The notes under the pieces are model-generated. The model was not told where the DNA came from, ran no database searches, and worked only from the letters and a program-made list of their open reading frames with translations. A stretch of 64,000 nt of DNA, taken from contig CM068383.1 of the NCBI GenBank assembly GCA_034770075.1, positions 41,931,222-41,995,221 on the forward strand. Reading direction: 5' to 3'. The stretch comes from Aralia elata. Lineage: Eukaryota > Streptophyta > Magnoliopsida > Apiales > Araliaceae. Both the position numbers and the translations under genes were made by a program. Below are positions 23,307-35,735 of the stretch, in pieces (positions within the stretch are counted from its first letter, which is position 1; each line of letters begins with the position of its first letter).

Positions 23307-26300
23307 TGTGACAACCCGGATTTTCGAGAATAATTATAATAAGAATTTAATATAGAATAATTCTTATTATGAGTCATGTTTGAATATATATATGTGTTAT
23401 ATATATTTATGTGATTTATTTGGTGAGCTTAATATGTATACATATAAATGTTAAATATATACATAGATTCAAAATGAATGAGTTAATAGTTAATTATTAT
23501 AACGATCGCGAGTCGTGGATAACCGGATAATCCGAGCTTATTAATATTATTGAATAAAATAGACTTTTATTAATAATATTATGTGTTAAGCGTTTAAAGG
23601 TTATATTATAACCTAGACTATGTGTAGACGATGATTAGTAAGTATGAAAGTGTTCGTATAAGCTAATTTGGTGATTTCGAGAAATATCGCTAGAGTACTA
23701 TTTATTGGATTAAATAAATAGTTGATGGTTAATAATATTGAACGAGTTATTTGTTGTAAAGACGCTAACTCGAATTATGGGCGAGATATATGTGCGATGA
23801 TGTATATGATTATGGGGAGTTAATCGTGAAGAGCAGCGATCGCGAATCGTGAATACCCTTGTAATTTGGGTTTACTAATATTATTAAGTGGATTAAATAT
23901 TATATTTTTAGGTGACGTGTTTTAAGGTTATTTTATAACCTGGGTGATGTCAATGTATGAAGTTTTATGCGTTGTTGAACCGTAGGAGTGAATAATTGAT
24001 TTTGCGAAAGGTCACTAAATCACTATTCACGGGGCACGTTTCCCGAGGCACTATTCGCGCCATAATATTTTTGTGTCCTTTTTGATTTTAATAAATTTCA
24101 TAAATACGTATATGCGTACGAATAATTTTTCCAAGTGTCGAAAATTTTATTTGAGCTGATACGTGATTTTATCCGTATCTAAAATGTATTATATGGGTGT
24201 TCCGAATAATTGGACAAATCCCATAATAATTATTTTTATGCATCCCAATATTTTATGGGAGTACCCATTTTTATTTTGGGTAGAGTTATTTAACAATTTT
24301 TGTACGAAAGTGGGAGTTTTCGGATATAATTTTGGTGTATTTGTGTATTTATTTTGGCTTGTTACTCCAAGAGGGAACCAACCCCTTATTTTAGACCAAT
24401 TAGAATGAGAGCATGGGGGAGTATTGCCGGCAAGTTGGAATTTTTGGCCACCTTAAGCCTCACTCCTATTTTCTCCCAAAATTCTTCCACTTCTCCCAAA
24501 TCATTCAATCATTCACTCTCTCTTGCATGCCATTCCATTCCTAGTTGCTTCAACTGATAGAGAGAGAGAGCCACAGGAGAGAAAGGAGGAAGAAGTCACC
24601 GGAAAAGTCGCCGGAAAAGGAAGAAAGTCGCCGGGAAAAAAAAGGAGGAAGAAGAAGAAGGCACGGGTGGAAGAAGAAGAGAATCCAAGCAAGAAAAACT
24701 CGAGCCAAGCAAGCCTAGAAATCTTCTTAACATCTAGGAAGGATTTACAGAGGTAAACAATCAATCAAATCCTTTCCATTCGATTTCTTGTTAAGTTTTT
24801 CAAGTTTTCTTAGTTTTGAGCTCCTAAGCTTGTGGGTCAAATTTGTGTCGATTCTTGTTATTTTTGTTTGTGTTGGATGTTTGTAAATGTTGTTAAGAGG
24901 TTATATAAGCCATTAATATCATCAAAGTAGAACAAAAACACAATAAATCCGTACCTATGCTTAAGGAGGATGAAGAACATGAAGAACAATGAACTTTGGA
25001 CATGAACTTGGACATTTGAACGATTTAGAGGACCTTGTAGCTATGATTTTGTGTTTGTTTAATTTGTTTGTTGTTATGATATTATACTTCCAGGAGTTAT
25101 GAGTTTAACCCAGTTGGAATGGAGTAAAAAGGGATTAAAACAAAGTTTTGGTGATGATTTTTGTGAAGAATACCAAGAACACCAAGAACACGAAAATATA
25201 ACATGAGTTAATACTTTGGCCTAAGATTTGGCCATGTTAATGTTAATGGATAGCTCTGAATTTTTGATATGTTGTAGCTCTATGTCTTAGGAGTCCATAG
25301 AGTCTGGAACGGACCAATTTGAGCGTGTATTGAGGGAGTTATGGTGGTTGGAAGCAAGATAGGTCTAGAACACCAAAAACAGAGCATTCCGGGAAGCAAA
25401 ACGGGTTGGAGACTTAGGCCGAGCGCCTAAGGTGATGGCTAGGCGCTGGCCACGAGCCCAACTACTGTGAGAGAGCGCCTAGGGCGCTGCTCCAAGGCCA
25501 TTTTGAGCGCCTAAGGCGCTAGTAAGGAAACTGTGCAAAACTGCTCCGACGTCCTTTAGTAAAATGAGCATAACTTTCTCATACGAACTTGGGCGTGCCA
25601 AGCGTACGCAATCGCGTGTCACTTGGGCGTTCGAATAGACGAGTGTGGCGTACGGACGTACAAACGTCGTAACGCCGTAACAAGTGTGTATAACCTTGTT
25701 TAATATTTTGTTTCTAATAATAATGGAACATAATAGAGTGTTATAACCCAATGTATGAGCATGCTAAGCATATTCCAATAAGGCAAATCGGGCGTGGGGC
25801 GTATAAACGTCGAAACGCCGTGTAAAGTGTTAATGAACTTAAATAATGTTTCGATTCAAATAAAACGAACATTATAAGATATGGGATGGGGTTAATGTAA
25901 CCAATAAGTATTGATGATGATAAGGGTCGTAACGTTTTCAAACGACGCGACGCCGAGTAACGTTTTAGAGTTAATCGCGTTTATTAATTTATAATGCACG
26001 AACAATATGAGATAAGAGTTGTTATATAGTAAACCATTATATGAAGCCTTTTTAGTGGCTAATTGGTGTTTTATTGTTAAATAAATTGTGTAGGATATTT
26101 GAAGGACGAGCCATCATAATTTGGCAAGGACCGCTTAAGGCAAGTCCTTTCAGTAACTTGTTGACTTGTTTAAATGTATTGATGTACATGACTTGATTAC
26201 TAAATCTTTCACTATTATGTGGATTATATGCGAGCATGATTAAAGTGTGCATAATGTGCAATTATGTGACTATATTGTTCTATGTGGAACTTGAATTATT

Positions 26301-26422
26301 GTAAACATACAATGTGAGATGCATGAGATATGCTATGAGATGCATGATGCATATATATTGATGAATTGTATAAGATTTATAATGCATGAGTAAGATGCAT
26401 AGTATAAAGAACATGATGCATG
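23307..26422 (+). repeat. Gypsy-type LTR portion M, interrupted by copia B
   Basis: It starts TGTGACAACCCGG next to the E remnant (flank CAAAG). It has the architecture of a long gypsy LTR: 1.1 kb AT-rich, then a GA-rich leader-like stretch (24550-24690), a splice-donor-like CAGAG/GTAAAC (GT at 24753-24754), and an AGTTATGG phrase near 25340 ahead of a GC palindrome island (25420-25520). It ends where the copia B LTR begins, and I could not find its continuation. No credible coding region: the 77-codon frame at 24523-24756 is low-complexity Lys/Glu from the GA-rich leader. Confidence 0.7.
25420..25520. repeat. GC palindrome island in LTR M
   Basis: Units AGCGCCTAAGG...GGCGCT (stem AGCGCC/GGCGCT), AGCGCCTAGGGCGCT and AGCGCCTAAGGCGCT (25506-25520). 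It shares the AGCGCCT-AGGCGCT core with the island in Athila fragment J, a different family. Confidence 0.85.
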
Positions 26423-28249
26423 TGAAAGTAGTATGCACACAAGCCAATCATATTTGATATGATGTAGCATATACTTTGTAATCTTATTCATTTATTAATA
26501 AAGGAATTGATTTTCTCAAAAGGCATTTTATATTATCTGCATGGTGTTGTTATATTAAATGTGATAAACCCATAGTTTTGAGCAATGCTTTTAGAATCAT
26601 GATGGTGATCATGCTAATGCGATCTAAATTCAAGATAGCTCACAAACTAAAATTGTTCCTAATCGTTAGATTACTAAATTAGGGATTAGTGAATTCGGAT
26701 AGATTAGTACATACGTTGCTTGCTCTTAGGAAGAGGATAATTGATCTCATAATCATTTGTGTGGAGACACTAAAGCAAGTATGTAGGTGCTGATTGGAGA
26801 ATAAGTTCACTGAACGTGGCTCGCTAAGGAATACCTAATGGAGTTTTACTCGCCTGTCAATAGGAATTTCTCAAGAGATAGTAGTACAAGTGATCCTTGG
26901 ACTTGAGATCATCATAGTATCTTGTGTATGATGAGTTATACTTTGACATGGCCCTTAAGACCTTGTGGGTATATCAAAGGGTATGATTGGGTATAATTAG
27001 TTATACATGGAGATAGGTGAATGATCAACAAAGAATCTACCTCGTCTAGTAAAAGATGTGAATGTCCTATGTGATTCGATAAATGATAACTCAGTAGTCC
27101 TTGGCCAAGGCAGAATGAAATTAGAAAGGAGTTTCTAATTTGCATTAATTAGAGTTGTGCATTTGGGAATCGAAATACATATAATTAAATAAAATAAGAC
27201 TTGACAGTAAATCCATGTCTTATATTTAATTGGGACATTGTATGGTAGAGGGATTGAATTGTACGGTAACTATTTACTCAAATGTTCTTTTGTGATTAAT
27301 GTTGAAATCTATATTATCTGGAAAGTCGTTGATCGCTAAGGGGGCTTACCCTTATTGTAGAATAAATATTATTAATTTAAATGAATTAAATAGTTTAATT
27401 TATTTATTTAAATAAGATTAGAATTGTTCTAATTGTTTTATTCACAACCGGTTTAATATGGAGAACCTAAAGGGTCACACCGCAAAAGAAAAATATTTAT
27501 TTAAGAAGTAGATGGCATAATTGTAATAATAAGTTAAGTGTATTTAATTTACTCTATGGAGATAGAATAAATTAAATAGCTTAATTTTTATTATTTAATA
27601 TTTTGGAAATATTAATTATAAATTAATAAGAGGAGTCTTATTATTATTATTATTATTACTTTTACTATTATTTAATTCCTAATAGGGATTGAGAATTAAT
27701 TAATAGAAGTACTCTCCCATGGATTCCTAATTGGATTAGGAGCATTATTAATTAAAGGAGATTAGTTATAATACAAACCCTAATCCTAAATAGTTTAGGG
27801 AAGGGTTATTCCTAGATCTATAAATAAGAGGGGTCTTATCATAGATTGGGGTTACACATTATTGCATTAGATTGTGGAGAGTACTTACAATTTCTATAGA
27901 GATAGAAACTAGGGTTTTGCCAAATACCCGACTTCTTGAATACTTGTTCTTCCTTGGTGGATCACCTTTAGAGGCCAAATACTTGGGTGGCTAACGTTGA
28001 TCAAAGGAAGGAATCACACCGTTGAATTCGAGGAGAACACGAAGGACTAGGAGTTGAACTTGTACCCGAGGAAACTTTGTTCTACGAGGGTATAATTCTT
28101 ATTCTCTTTCTCTTTCGTTTATATTGTTAATTGAGCACATTGATCGATCATGGTGATGGTTTGTATAAAAATTTTAAAATCCGTTTTATCGCGCTTTCGC
28201 ACTATTTATGTAATTTGATTGCATGTTCGCGCTATATACAAACCTGACA
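26423..28249 (+). repeat. 5' LTR of copia B
   Basis: 1827 bp, TGAAAGTAGTATGC...ACCTGACA. TATAAATA box at 27819-27826, about 430 bp before the LTR end. CCTTGGCCAAGG palindrome at 27099-27110. Antisense 69-codon ORF at 26936-27145. Confidence 0.93.
27819..27826 (+). promoter_or_regulatory. TATA box of the copia B LTR
   Basis: TATAAATA followed by AGAGGGG, at the same place in all five Angela LTRs here (A 15138, D 18398, E 20585, shared B/C LTR 35058). Transcription is expected to start about 30 bp downstream. Confidence 0.75.
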
Positions 28250-28250
28250 G

Positions 28251-28263
28251 TGGTATCAGAGCC
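28251..28263 (+). promoter_or_regulatory. Primer binding site of copia B
   Basis: TGGTATCAGAGCC one base after the LTR end; complementary to the initiator tRNA-Met 3' end. Confidence 0.93.
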
Positions 28264-29682
28264 TAATCTTGTGCTAATTATCGATTTTGATAATTCCATG
28301 TATGCTTGATATGCGATTGGATCGAAATTTGTGGGCAGAATAAATTATTATTTTTTTGAATCAGCGACACGGCGCAGCTGCGCCGCCTCCAGTTCATTCT
28401 AGAGCGCAGCTACGCCGAAACTCAGAATCGTTTTTTTCTGGGGAGCAGCGTAGCTGCGCCGTTGGTTAGTTCATTCTGGGCGCAGCTGCGCCGGCTAGCA
28501 GAATCCAAAATTTTTTTTTTCCTTCAATTGAAATAAATGGTTTATTTAATTGATATAAGTTTAAAATAAAGATGTTTATTTTATCTGAAATAGGATTTCA
28601 GATTGCTAAAATTAAAGGAGTTTAATTTGGATTTGGTTTTTGATTAAAATAAAAGAGTTTATTTTGTTTCAAAAACTAAATATTAGCAAAACTTTTGCCC
28701 ATTAATTGATATCAATGCATATATGGAATGGATTTATTATTCATGAGATGAATGTTATTTATTGATATATATAGAGATATGTATGATAATAAATAGGAAT
28801 TGATTATGGATTTATAAAAACCCATACATTCAAGCATCCACTAAGGAGCAAGGAGCGCTTGAAGACCCGTTTGTATTGGAGCCCGGGTTTAAATGTAATA
28901 GTTATATTTAAATTTTATTCTTGCACCCTAGGTTTGACCTTTTGGTTCACTTGGTGGCTCTAGTGAACCAAACTAGAATAAAAGTCCATAATCAATCCGG
29001 GTAGAATATAGTATTCTATATGTGCATGCTTACTATATATATATATATATATTATATTATCAAACATGCTTCGCATGTAAAATAATATGACGCGTATTTT
29101 ATATATATATGTGCATGCGCGCTAAACAAGATGAGACTAATAATAATAAACCCCTCAAAGAAATTATATTAAGTCCTAAGCGTTCAAAGATATTTGGAAT
29201 ATCGAACGTCGCCTTCTAGCATGGTAAAGCAATAGAGTATTAAATGTTTAATATGAGTTTGTTGTGTCACCACAAGGCAAGTATTAAATATTTAAGATGT
29301 TGCTTGAACGATGCTGTTTTGTTGTGTCACCACAAGGACAGTATTTTTCTTTCGAATATATGGAAGTGCTAGGTTGGACTTAACTTGGATAATTTTGATT
29401 CGGATGTGTCACCACTTGATCAAAATAATCTAAGAGGCAAAATAAAAGGAGTTACATAGTGATGTAATTGACAATAGTTGTCTACCTATTTATTTATATA
29501 TCGTTTGTTGTGTCACCACAAGGCTATATACATTTGAAATGGGGTCCTTAATCTCACTAGCAAAACTTTAATTAGATTTGTCGAACTATATATATTGAGG
29601 GTAATATAGTTTGATGAAAATAGTGGGAGATACCAATTTAAATAAAGACATAATTTATTTTGGTAATTAATTAAATGAATGA
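28264..29682 (+). other. 5' leader of copia B
   Basis: Long non-coding leader with a GC palindrome island (28365-28500) and a 34-bp inverted segment (28811-28844) that replaces about 210 bp present in copy C. It also has an AT run (about 29035-29053) and four TTGTGTCACCACAA-type hairpin repeats (29257, 29316, 29402 partial, 29503) ahead of gag. The upstream ATG at 29683 and the one at 29722 are both possible gag starts. Confidence 0.85.
28365..28500. repeat. GC palindrome island in the leader of copia B
   Basis: Perfect 14-bp palindromes GGCGCAGCTGCGCC at 28371-28384 and 28479-28492. Imperfect units GAGCGCAGCTACGCCG and GCAGCGTAGCTGCGCC lie between, with TTCATTCT spacers. Confidence 0.9.
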
Positions 29683-32600
29683 ATGCTAAAATGTTGTCTA
29701 TTTCACATGCAAAATTTAAAAATGTCAAACTCACTATCACTGCGTAGCATACTTGATGCTAACAAATTGACCGGACCGAATTACACGGACTGGTTAAGGA
29801 ATCTGAGAATTGTTCTCACTGCTGAAAAGATTTCTTATGTCCTAAATTCGCCAGTCCCTGCAAGTGTTGCAGAAACAGCCTCTGAGGAAGAGATTGTTAC
29901 TTTTAGAAAGTGGCAAGATGATGCAATCTTGGCTCAATGCATCATGCTCGCATCCATGAGTAACGAGCTTCAGCGTCAGCATGAAACTATGGATGCTCCT
30001 ACTATATTGTTGCACCTCAAAGAGTTGTATGGTGAGCAAAGTAGGACTACTAGATATCAGATATCTAAGGAGCTCTTCCGATCTCGTATGACCGAGGGCA
30101 CTGTTGTTGAGACTCATGTCCTTAAGATGATCAATCTGATTGAACAACTTGGACAGCTTGGGTTCGTGATGGATGGGGAGTTAAGCCAAGATTTGATCTT
30201 GCAGTCACTCCCGGACACCTTCTCACAATTTGTTGTGAATTTTCACATGAATAAGTTGGACGTCACCTTGCCTGAGTTACTTAACATGCTGAAAACTGCT
30301 GAAGGTCTCTTCTTATCGAACAAGAACCAAGTCTTACTAGTGGATGATTCTTCCAAGAAAAGGAAGAGGCCCAAGGTATCTTCTGAAAAGAAGAAAAACA
30401 AGAAGTCTAAGGGCAAGGCGAAGAGGAAGGATAAAAAGAAACCTGATCCAGATAGCAAAGGAATTTGCTACCATTGCAATAAGCCGGGACACTGGAAGAG
30501 GAACTGCAAGGAGTATCTTGCGGACTAAAAGAGGCTTGGAGAAGCTTCGACTTCCGATCTAGGTTTGTTCATGATTGAAATTAATTTTTCTGAAAGTCAA
30601 AATTCTACTTGGGTATTGGATACCGGCTGTAGTTCTCACATATGTAATAATATGCAGGGACTAAGCAGAAGTAGAAAGCTGGACAAGGATGAAGTCATCC
30701 TACGAGTGGGAAATGGAGTAAAGGTTGCTGCATTAGCTGTAGGGACTTATCGTTTAGCATTGCCTTCGGGCAAGTTCATTAGTTTAAATAATTGTTATTA
30801 TGTTCCGACACTCATTAGAAACATTATTTCAATTTCTGTATTGGATATGGATGGTTTTGATATTATAATAAAGAACAACAGTTGTTCTATTTATAATAAA
30901 AATGTTTTATATGGTGTTGGGAACTTACTGAATGGACTATACATACTTGACTTGCATGAAAATATACTTCAAATTGAAAAAACTAAGAAAAGAAAAGGAG
31001 ATGATGTTAATTATACCTTTATGTGGCACTGTAGACTTGGTCATATCAATGAAACAAAATTATCCAAGTTGCATAAAGATGGGCTTTTAGAGCTATCTGA
31101 TTACGAATCATATCCAACTTGTAAATCTTGTCTCATGGGTAAAATGACTAAATCTCCTTTTACTGGAAAAGGAGAAAGAGTTACAGAGTTGTTAGCATTG
31201 GTACACACAGACGTATGTGGGCCTATGACAACGAATGCACGAGGAGGGTATTCTTATTTTATTACTTTCACTGATGATCATTCTAGATTTGGATATGTGT
31301 ATTTAATGAAATACAAATCTAAATCGTTTGAAAAGTTCAAAGAATTCAGAAGTGAAGTAGAGAAGCAAACTGGTAAGAGTATTAAGATTCTTCGATCGGA
31401 TCGAGGAGGGGAATACTTAACCAATGAGTTTCTCAATTGTCTCAAAGAAAATGGTATAATCTCACAATGGACTCCACCAGGGACGCCACAGTTGAATGGT
31501 GTATCTGAAACGAGAAATCGAACATTGTTGGACATGGTTCGTTCCATGATGAATTTTACCGACCTCCCAGTATCCTTCTGGGTTATGCCCTAGAATCGGC
31601 TGCATACCTACTTAACAAGGTACCTACCAAATCCGTCCCAAAGACCCCATATGAAATATGGACAGGGAGGAAACCAAATCTTAAGCATGTTAAGACTTGG
31701 GGCTGTCCAGCTTATGTCAAAAGGTTTGAGCAAGATAAGTTGAAGACTAGATCCGACAAGTGTAGATTTGTGGGATACCCTAGAGAAACATCAAGGTATT
31801 ATTTCTATCATCCTACTGATCAAAAGGTGTTTGTTGCGAAACACGCTGCCTTCTTGGAAAAGGAGTTTATCCTTGAAGCGGTCAGTGGGAGTAAGATATA
31901 TCTTGAAGAAGTTCAAGAACCACAAAATACTACGGATCAAAGTCAGGTACCTGACCAAGTAGAAGAACCTACTGTACCACTACCTATTCGTAAATCTGGA
32001 AGAGTCCCGAAGATACCTGAGAGGTATGGATTCATCATAGAGGATGATGATGAGGTACACATCATAGAAGATGATGATCCATTGACTTACGAAGAGGCTA
32101 TGAGTAGTGAAGACTCAGAGAAATGGCTAGAAGCCATGAAATCTGAGATGGACTCCATGTATGAAAACTAAGTATGGACTTTGGTTTCACCACCTAAGGG
32201 CATTAAGCCTATTGGGTGTAAATGGGTCTTTAAGAGAAAGACTGGAGTGGACGGCAAGGTAGAGACCTATAAGGCCCGACTGGTTGCAAAAGGTTTCAAA
32301 CAAAGACAAGGAGTTGACTATGATGAAACCTTCTCACCAGTAGCTATGCTCAAGTCCATTCGGATTTTGCTTGCGATTGCAGCTTATTATGACTACGAGA
32401 TCTGGCAAATGGACGTGAAAACGGCCTTCTTCAATGGAGAGGTTGAGGAGAATGTATATATGATACAGCCAGAGGGTTTTGTTTCAACGGTTGGAACAAA
32501 CCAAGTCTGTAAGCTACAACGATCCATTTATGGGTTGAAGCAAGCTTCTCGAAGATGGAACATCCGTTTTGATGAGATAATCAAAAGGTTTGATTTTATC

Positions 32601-33599
32601 AAAAATGAGGATGAACCTTGTGTGTACAAGAAGGTTAGTGGGAGCGCTGTTTCATTCCTTGTATTATATGTTGATGACAAATTACTGATAGGGAATGATG
32701 TTCCTATGCTACAGTCGATCAAAATTTGGTTATCTAAACACTTCTCTATGAAAGACTTGGGTGAGGCATCCTATATTTTGGGGATAAAGATCTATAGAGA
32801 TAGATCTAAAAGGATGCTAGGCTTGACCCAAGGAAAGTACATTGATTCGATGCTAAAGAAGTTTAGCATGGAAGATTCCAAAAGAGGTCTCATGCCGATG
32901 AGCCATGGAATACATCTCTCCAAGAAACAGGCCCCAAAGACACCTGAGGAGAGAGACCGGATGAGTAAGATTCCTTATGCTTCCGCAATAGGATCTATCA
33001 TGTACGGTATGATATGTACTAGACTAGATGTCGCTCATGCACTTAGTGTAACAAGCAGATATCAGTCGAATCCAAGAGAAGAGCACTGGAAGGCAGTGAA
33101 AAACATCCTAAAGTACTTGAGAAGAACTAAGGATGTATTTCTTATCTACGGTGGGTCTGAATTGAAACTAGAGGGCTATACAGACTCAAGTTTTCAAACG
33201 GACCAAGATGATAGTAAATCCGTTTCAGGGTACGTGTTTACCTTAAACGGTGGCGCAGTGAGTTGGAAAAGTTCCAAGCAGCAAACAGTTGTTGATTCAG
33301 TGACTGAGGCAGAGTACATAGCTGCAAGTGAAGCTGCAAAGGAAGCTGTTTGGATGAAGAAGTTCATAACTGAACTTGGAGTGGTTCCTAGCATTAGAGG
33401 AGCAATACCTTTATTCTGTAACAACAATGGAGCTGTTGCGCAGGCTAAGGAACCCAGGTCTCATCAGAAATCCAAACACGTGTTGCGGCGGTTTCATTTG
33501 ATTAGAGAGATCATTGAAAGAGGAGATGTCACCCTGGAGCATGTGGACTCTCAAGACAACATTACAGATCCATTTACTAAAGCTTTAACTCAACAGTAG
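29683..33599 (+). pseudogene. Copia gag-pol of element B, three inactivating changes
   Basis: Single Gag-Pol frame of the Angela type. Gag is at 29722-30525 with Lys-rich tail and knuckle CYHCNKPGHWKRNC (about 30466-30507). The protease has WVLDTGCSSH (Asp codon 30619). GAG-pre-integrase begins WHCRLGH (31024). The integrase core has HTDVCGP, SDRGGEY and GVSETRNRT. RT covers KWVFKRK to YVDD (32667-32678), and RNase H spans about 33166-33590 (YTDSSF, TEAEYIA). Defects: TAA at 30526-30528 where copy C has CAA; one base missing near 31580 in the integrase C-terminal part; TAA at 32169-32171. All other domains are well kept, so this is a young copy. Confidence 0.95.
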
Positions 33600-33656
33600 T
33601 TTGATCGTCACTTAGAGAAGATGGGTATTAGATACCATGGCGATTGGCTTTAGTGC

Positions 33657-33667
33657 AAGTGGGAGAT
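33657..33667 (+). promoter_or_regulatory. Polypurine tract of copia B
   Basis: AAGTGGGAGAT immediately before TGAAAGTAG of the 3' LTR. The same tract is found inverted in E at 21956. Confidence 0.9.
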
Positions 33668-35488
33668 TGAAAGTAGTATGCACAGAAGCCAATCATATTT
33701 GATATGATGTAGCATATACTTTGTAATCTTATTCATTTATTAATAAAGGAATTGATTTTCTCAAAAGGCAGTTTATATTATCTACATGGTGCTGTTATAT
33801 TAAATGTGATAAACCCATAGTTTTGAGCAATGCTTTTGGAATCATGATGGTGATCATGCTAATGAGATCTCAATTAAAGATAGCTCACAAACTAAAATTG
33901 TTCCTAATCGTTGGATTACTAAATTAGGGATTAGTGAATCCGGATAGATTAGTACATACATTGCTTGCTCTTAGGAAAAGGATGATTGATCTCATAATCA
34001 TTTGTGTGGAGACACTAAAGCAAGTATGTAGGTGCTTATTGGAGAATAAGTTCACTGAACGTGGCTCGCTAAGGATTACCTAATGGAGTTTTACTCGCCT
34101 GTCAATAGGAATTCCTCAAGTGATAGTAGTACAAGTGATCCTTGGACTTGAGATCATCATAGTATCTTGTGTATGATGAGTTATACTTTGAGATGTCCCT
34201 TAAGACCTTGTGGGTATATCAAAGGGTATGATTGGGTATAATTAGTTGTACATGGAGATAGGTGAATGATCAACAAAGAATCTACCTCGTCTAGTAAAAG
34301 ATGTGAATGTCCTATGTGATTCGATAAATGATAACTCAGTAGTCCTTGGCCAAGGCAGAATGAAATTAGAAAGGAGTTTCTAATTTGCATTAATTAGAGT
34401 TGTGCATTTGGGAATCGAAATACATATAATTAAATAAAATAAGACTTGACAGTAAATCCAAGTCTTATATTTAATTGGGACATTGTATGGTAGAAGGATT
34501 GAATTGTACGGTAACTATTTACTCAAAGGTTCTTTTGTGATTAATGTTGAAATCTATATTATCTGGAAAGTCGTTGATCGCTAAGGGGGCTTACCCTTAT
34601 TGTAGAATAAATATTATTCATTTAAATGAATTAAATAGTTTAATTTATTTATTTAAATAAGATTAGAATTGTTCTAATTGATTTATTCACAACCGGTTTA
34701 ATATGGAGAAGCTAAAGGGTCACACCGCAAAAGGAAAATATTTATTTAAGATGTAAATGGCATAATTGTAATAATAAGTTAAGTGTATTTAATTTACTCT
34801 ATGGAGATAGAATAAATTAAATAGCTTAATTTTTATTATTTAATATTTTAGAAATATTAAATATAAATTAATAAGAGGAGTCTTATTATTATTATTACTT
34901 TTACTATTATTTAATTCCTAATAGGGATTGGAAATTAATTAATAGAAGTACTCTCCCATGGATTCCTAATTGGATTAGGAGCATTATTAATTAAAGGAGT
35001 TTAATTATAATACAAACCCTAATCCTAAATAGTTTAGGGAAGGGTTATTCCTACATCTATAAATAAGAGGGGTCTTATCATAGATTGGGGTTACACATTA
35101 TTGCATTAGATTGTGGAGAGTACTTACAATTTCTATAGAGATAGAAACTAGGGTTTTGCCAAATACCCGACTTCTTGAATACTTGTTCTTCCTTGGTGGA
35201 TCACCTGTAGAGGCCAAATATTTGGGTGGCTAACGTTGATCAAAGGAAGGAATCACACCGTTGAATTCGAGGAGAACATGAAGGACTAGGAGTTGAACTT
35301 GTACCCGAGGAAACTTTGTTCTACGAGGGTATAATTCTTATTCTCTTTCTCTTTCGTTTATATTGTTAATTGAGCACATTGATCGATCATAGTGATGGTT
35401 TGTATAAAAATTTTAAAATCCGTTTTATCGCGCTTCCGCACTATTTATGTAATTTGATTGCATGTTCGCGCTATATACAAACCTGACA
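33668..35488 (+). repeat. Shared LTR: 3' LTR of B and 5' LTR of C
   Basis: 1821 bp, nearly identical to 26423-28249. A polypurine tract lies before it and a primer site after it, so it serves both elements. TATAAATA at 35058-35065, CCTTGGCCAAGG at 34344-34355, antisense 69-codon ORF at 34181-34390. Confidence 0.93.
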
Positions 35489-35594
35489 GTGGTATCAGAG
35501 CCTAATCTTGTGCTAATTATCGATTTTGATAATTCCATGTATGCTTGATATGCGATTAGATCGAAATTTTTGGGCAGAATAAAATTTTTTTTTT

Positions 35595-35735
35595 GAATCA
35601 GCGACACGGCGCAGCTGCGCCGCCTCCAGTTCATTCTGGAGCGCAGCTACGTCGAAACTCAGAATCATTTTTTTCTGGGGAGCAGCGCAGCTGCGCCATT
35701 GTCCAGTTCATTCTGGGCGAAGCTGCGCCAGCTAG
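35595..35735. repeat. GC palindrome island in the leader of copia C
   Basis: Same four units as in B: GGCGCAGCTGCGCC perfect in the first; the others have single changes such as GCTACGTCG and GGGCGAAGCTGCGCC. Confidence 0.88.

Larger units (their letters stand above)
26423..35488 (+). mobile_element. Angela copia element B, complete but mutated
   Basis: 5' LTR 26423-28249, primer site 28251-28263, leader, gag-pol 29683-33599, polypurine tract 33657-33667, 3' LTR 33668-35488. The 3' LTR is also the 5' LTR of copy C. The left flank is GCATG inside LTR M; the matching right flank is lost because C is truncated. Confidence 0.93.

Noticed and set aside
24523..24756. 77-codon Lys/Glu-rich frame in LTR M
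   Set aside because: It lies in a GA-rich leader-like stretch; composition alone gives such a frame and no family is recognisable.
28251..28263. tRNA gene fragment
   Set aside because: Only the 13 bases complementary to the tRNA 3' end are present, next to an LTR; it is a primer binding site.
28371..28492. CRISPR-like array of regularly spaced palindromes
   Set aside because: Plant retroelement leader; spacers are themselves repeated and there are no cas genes.
30344..30562. Arg-rich 72-codon frame inside B gag
   Set aside because: Out-of-frame overlap of the gag Lys-rich tail, repeated in A and C only because gag is conserved.
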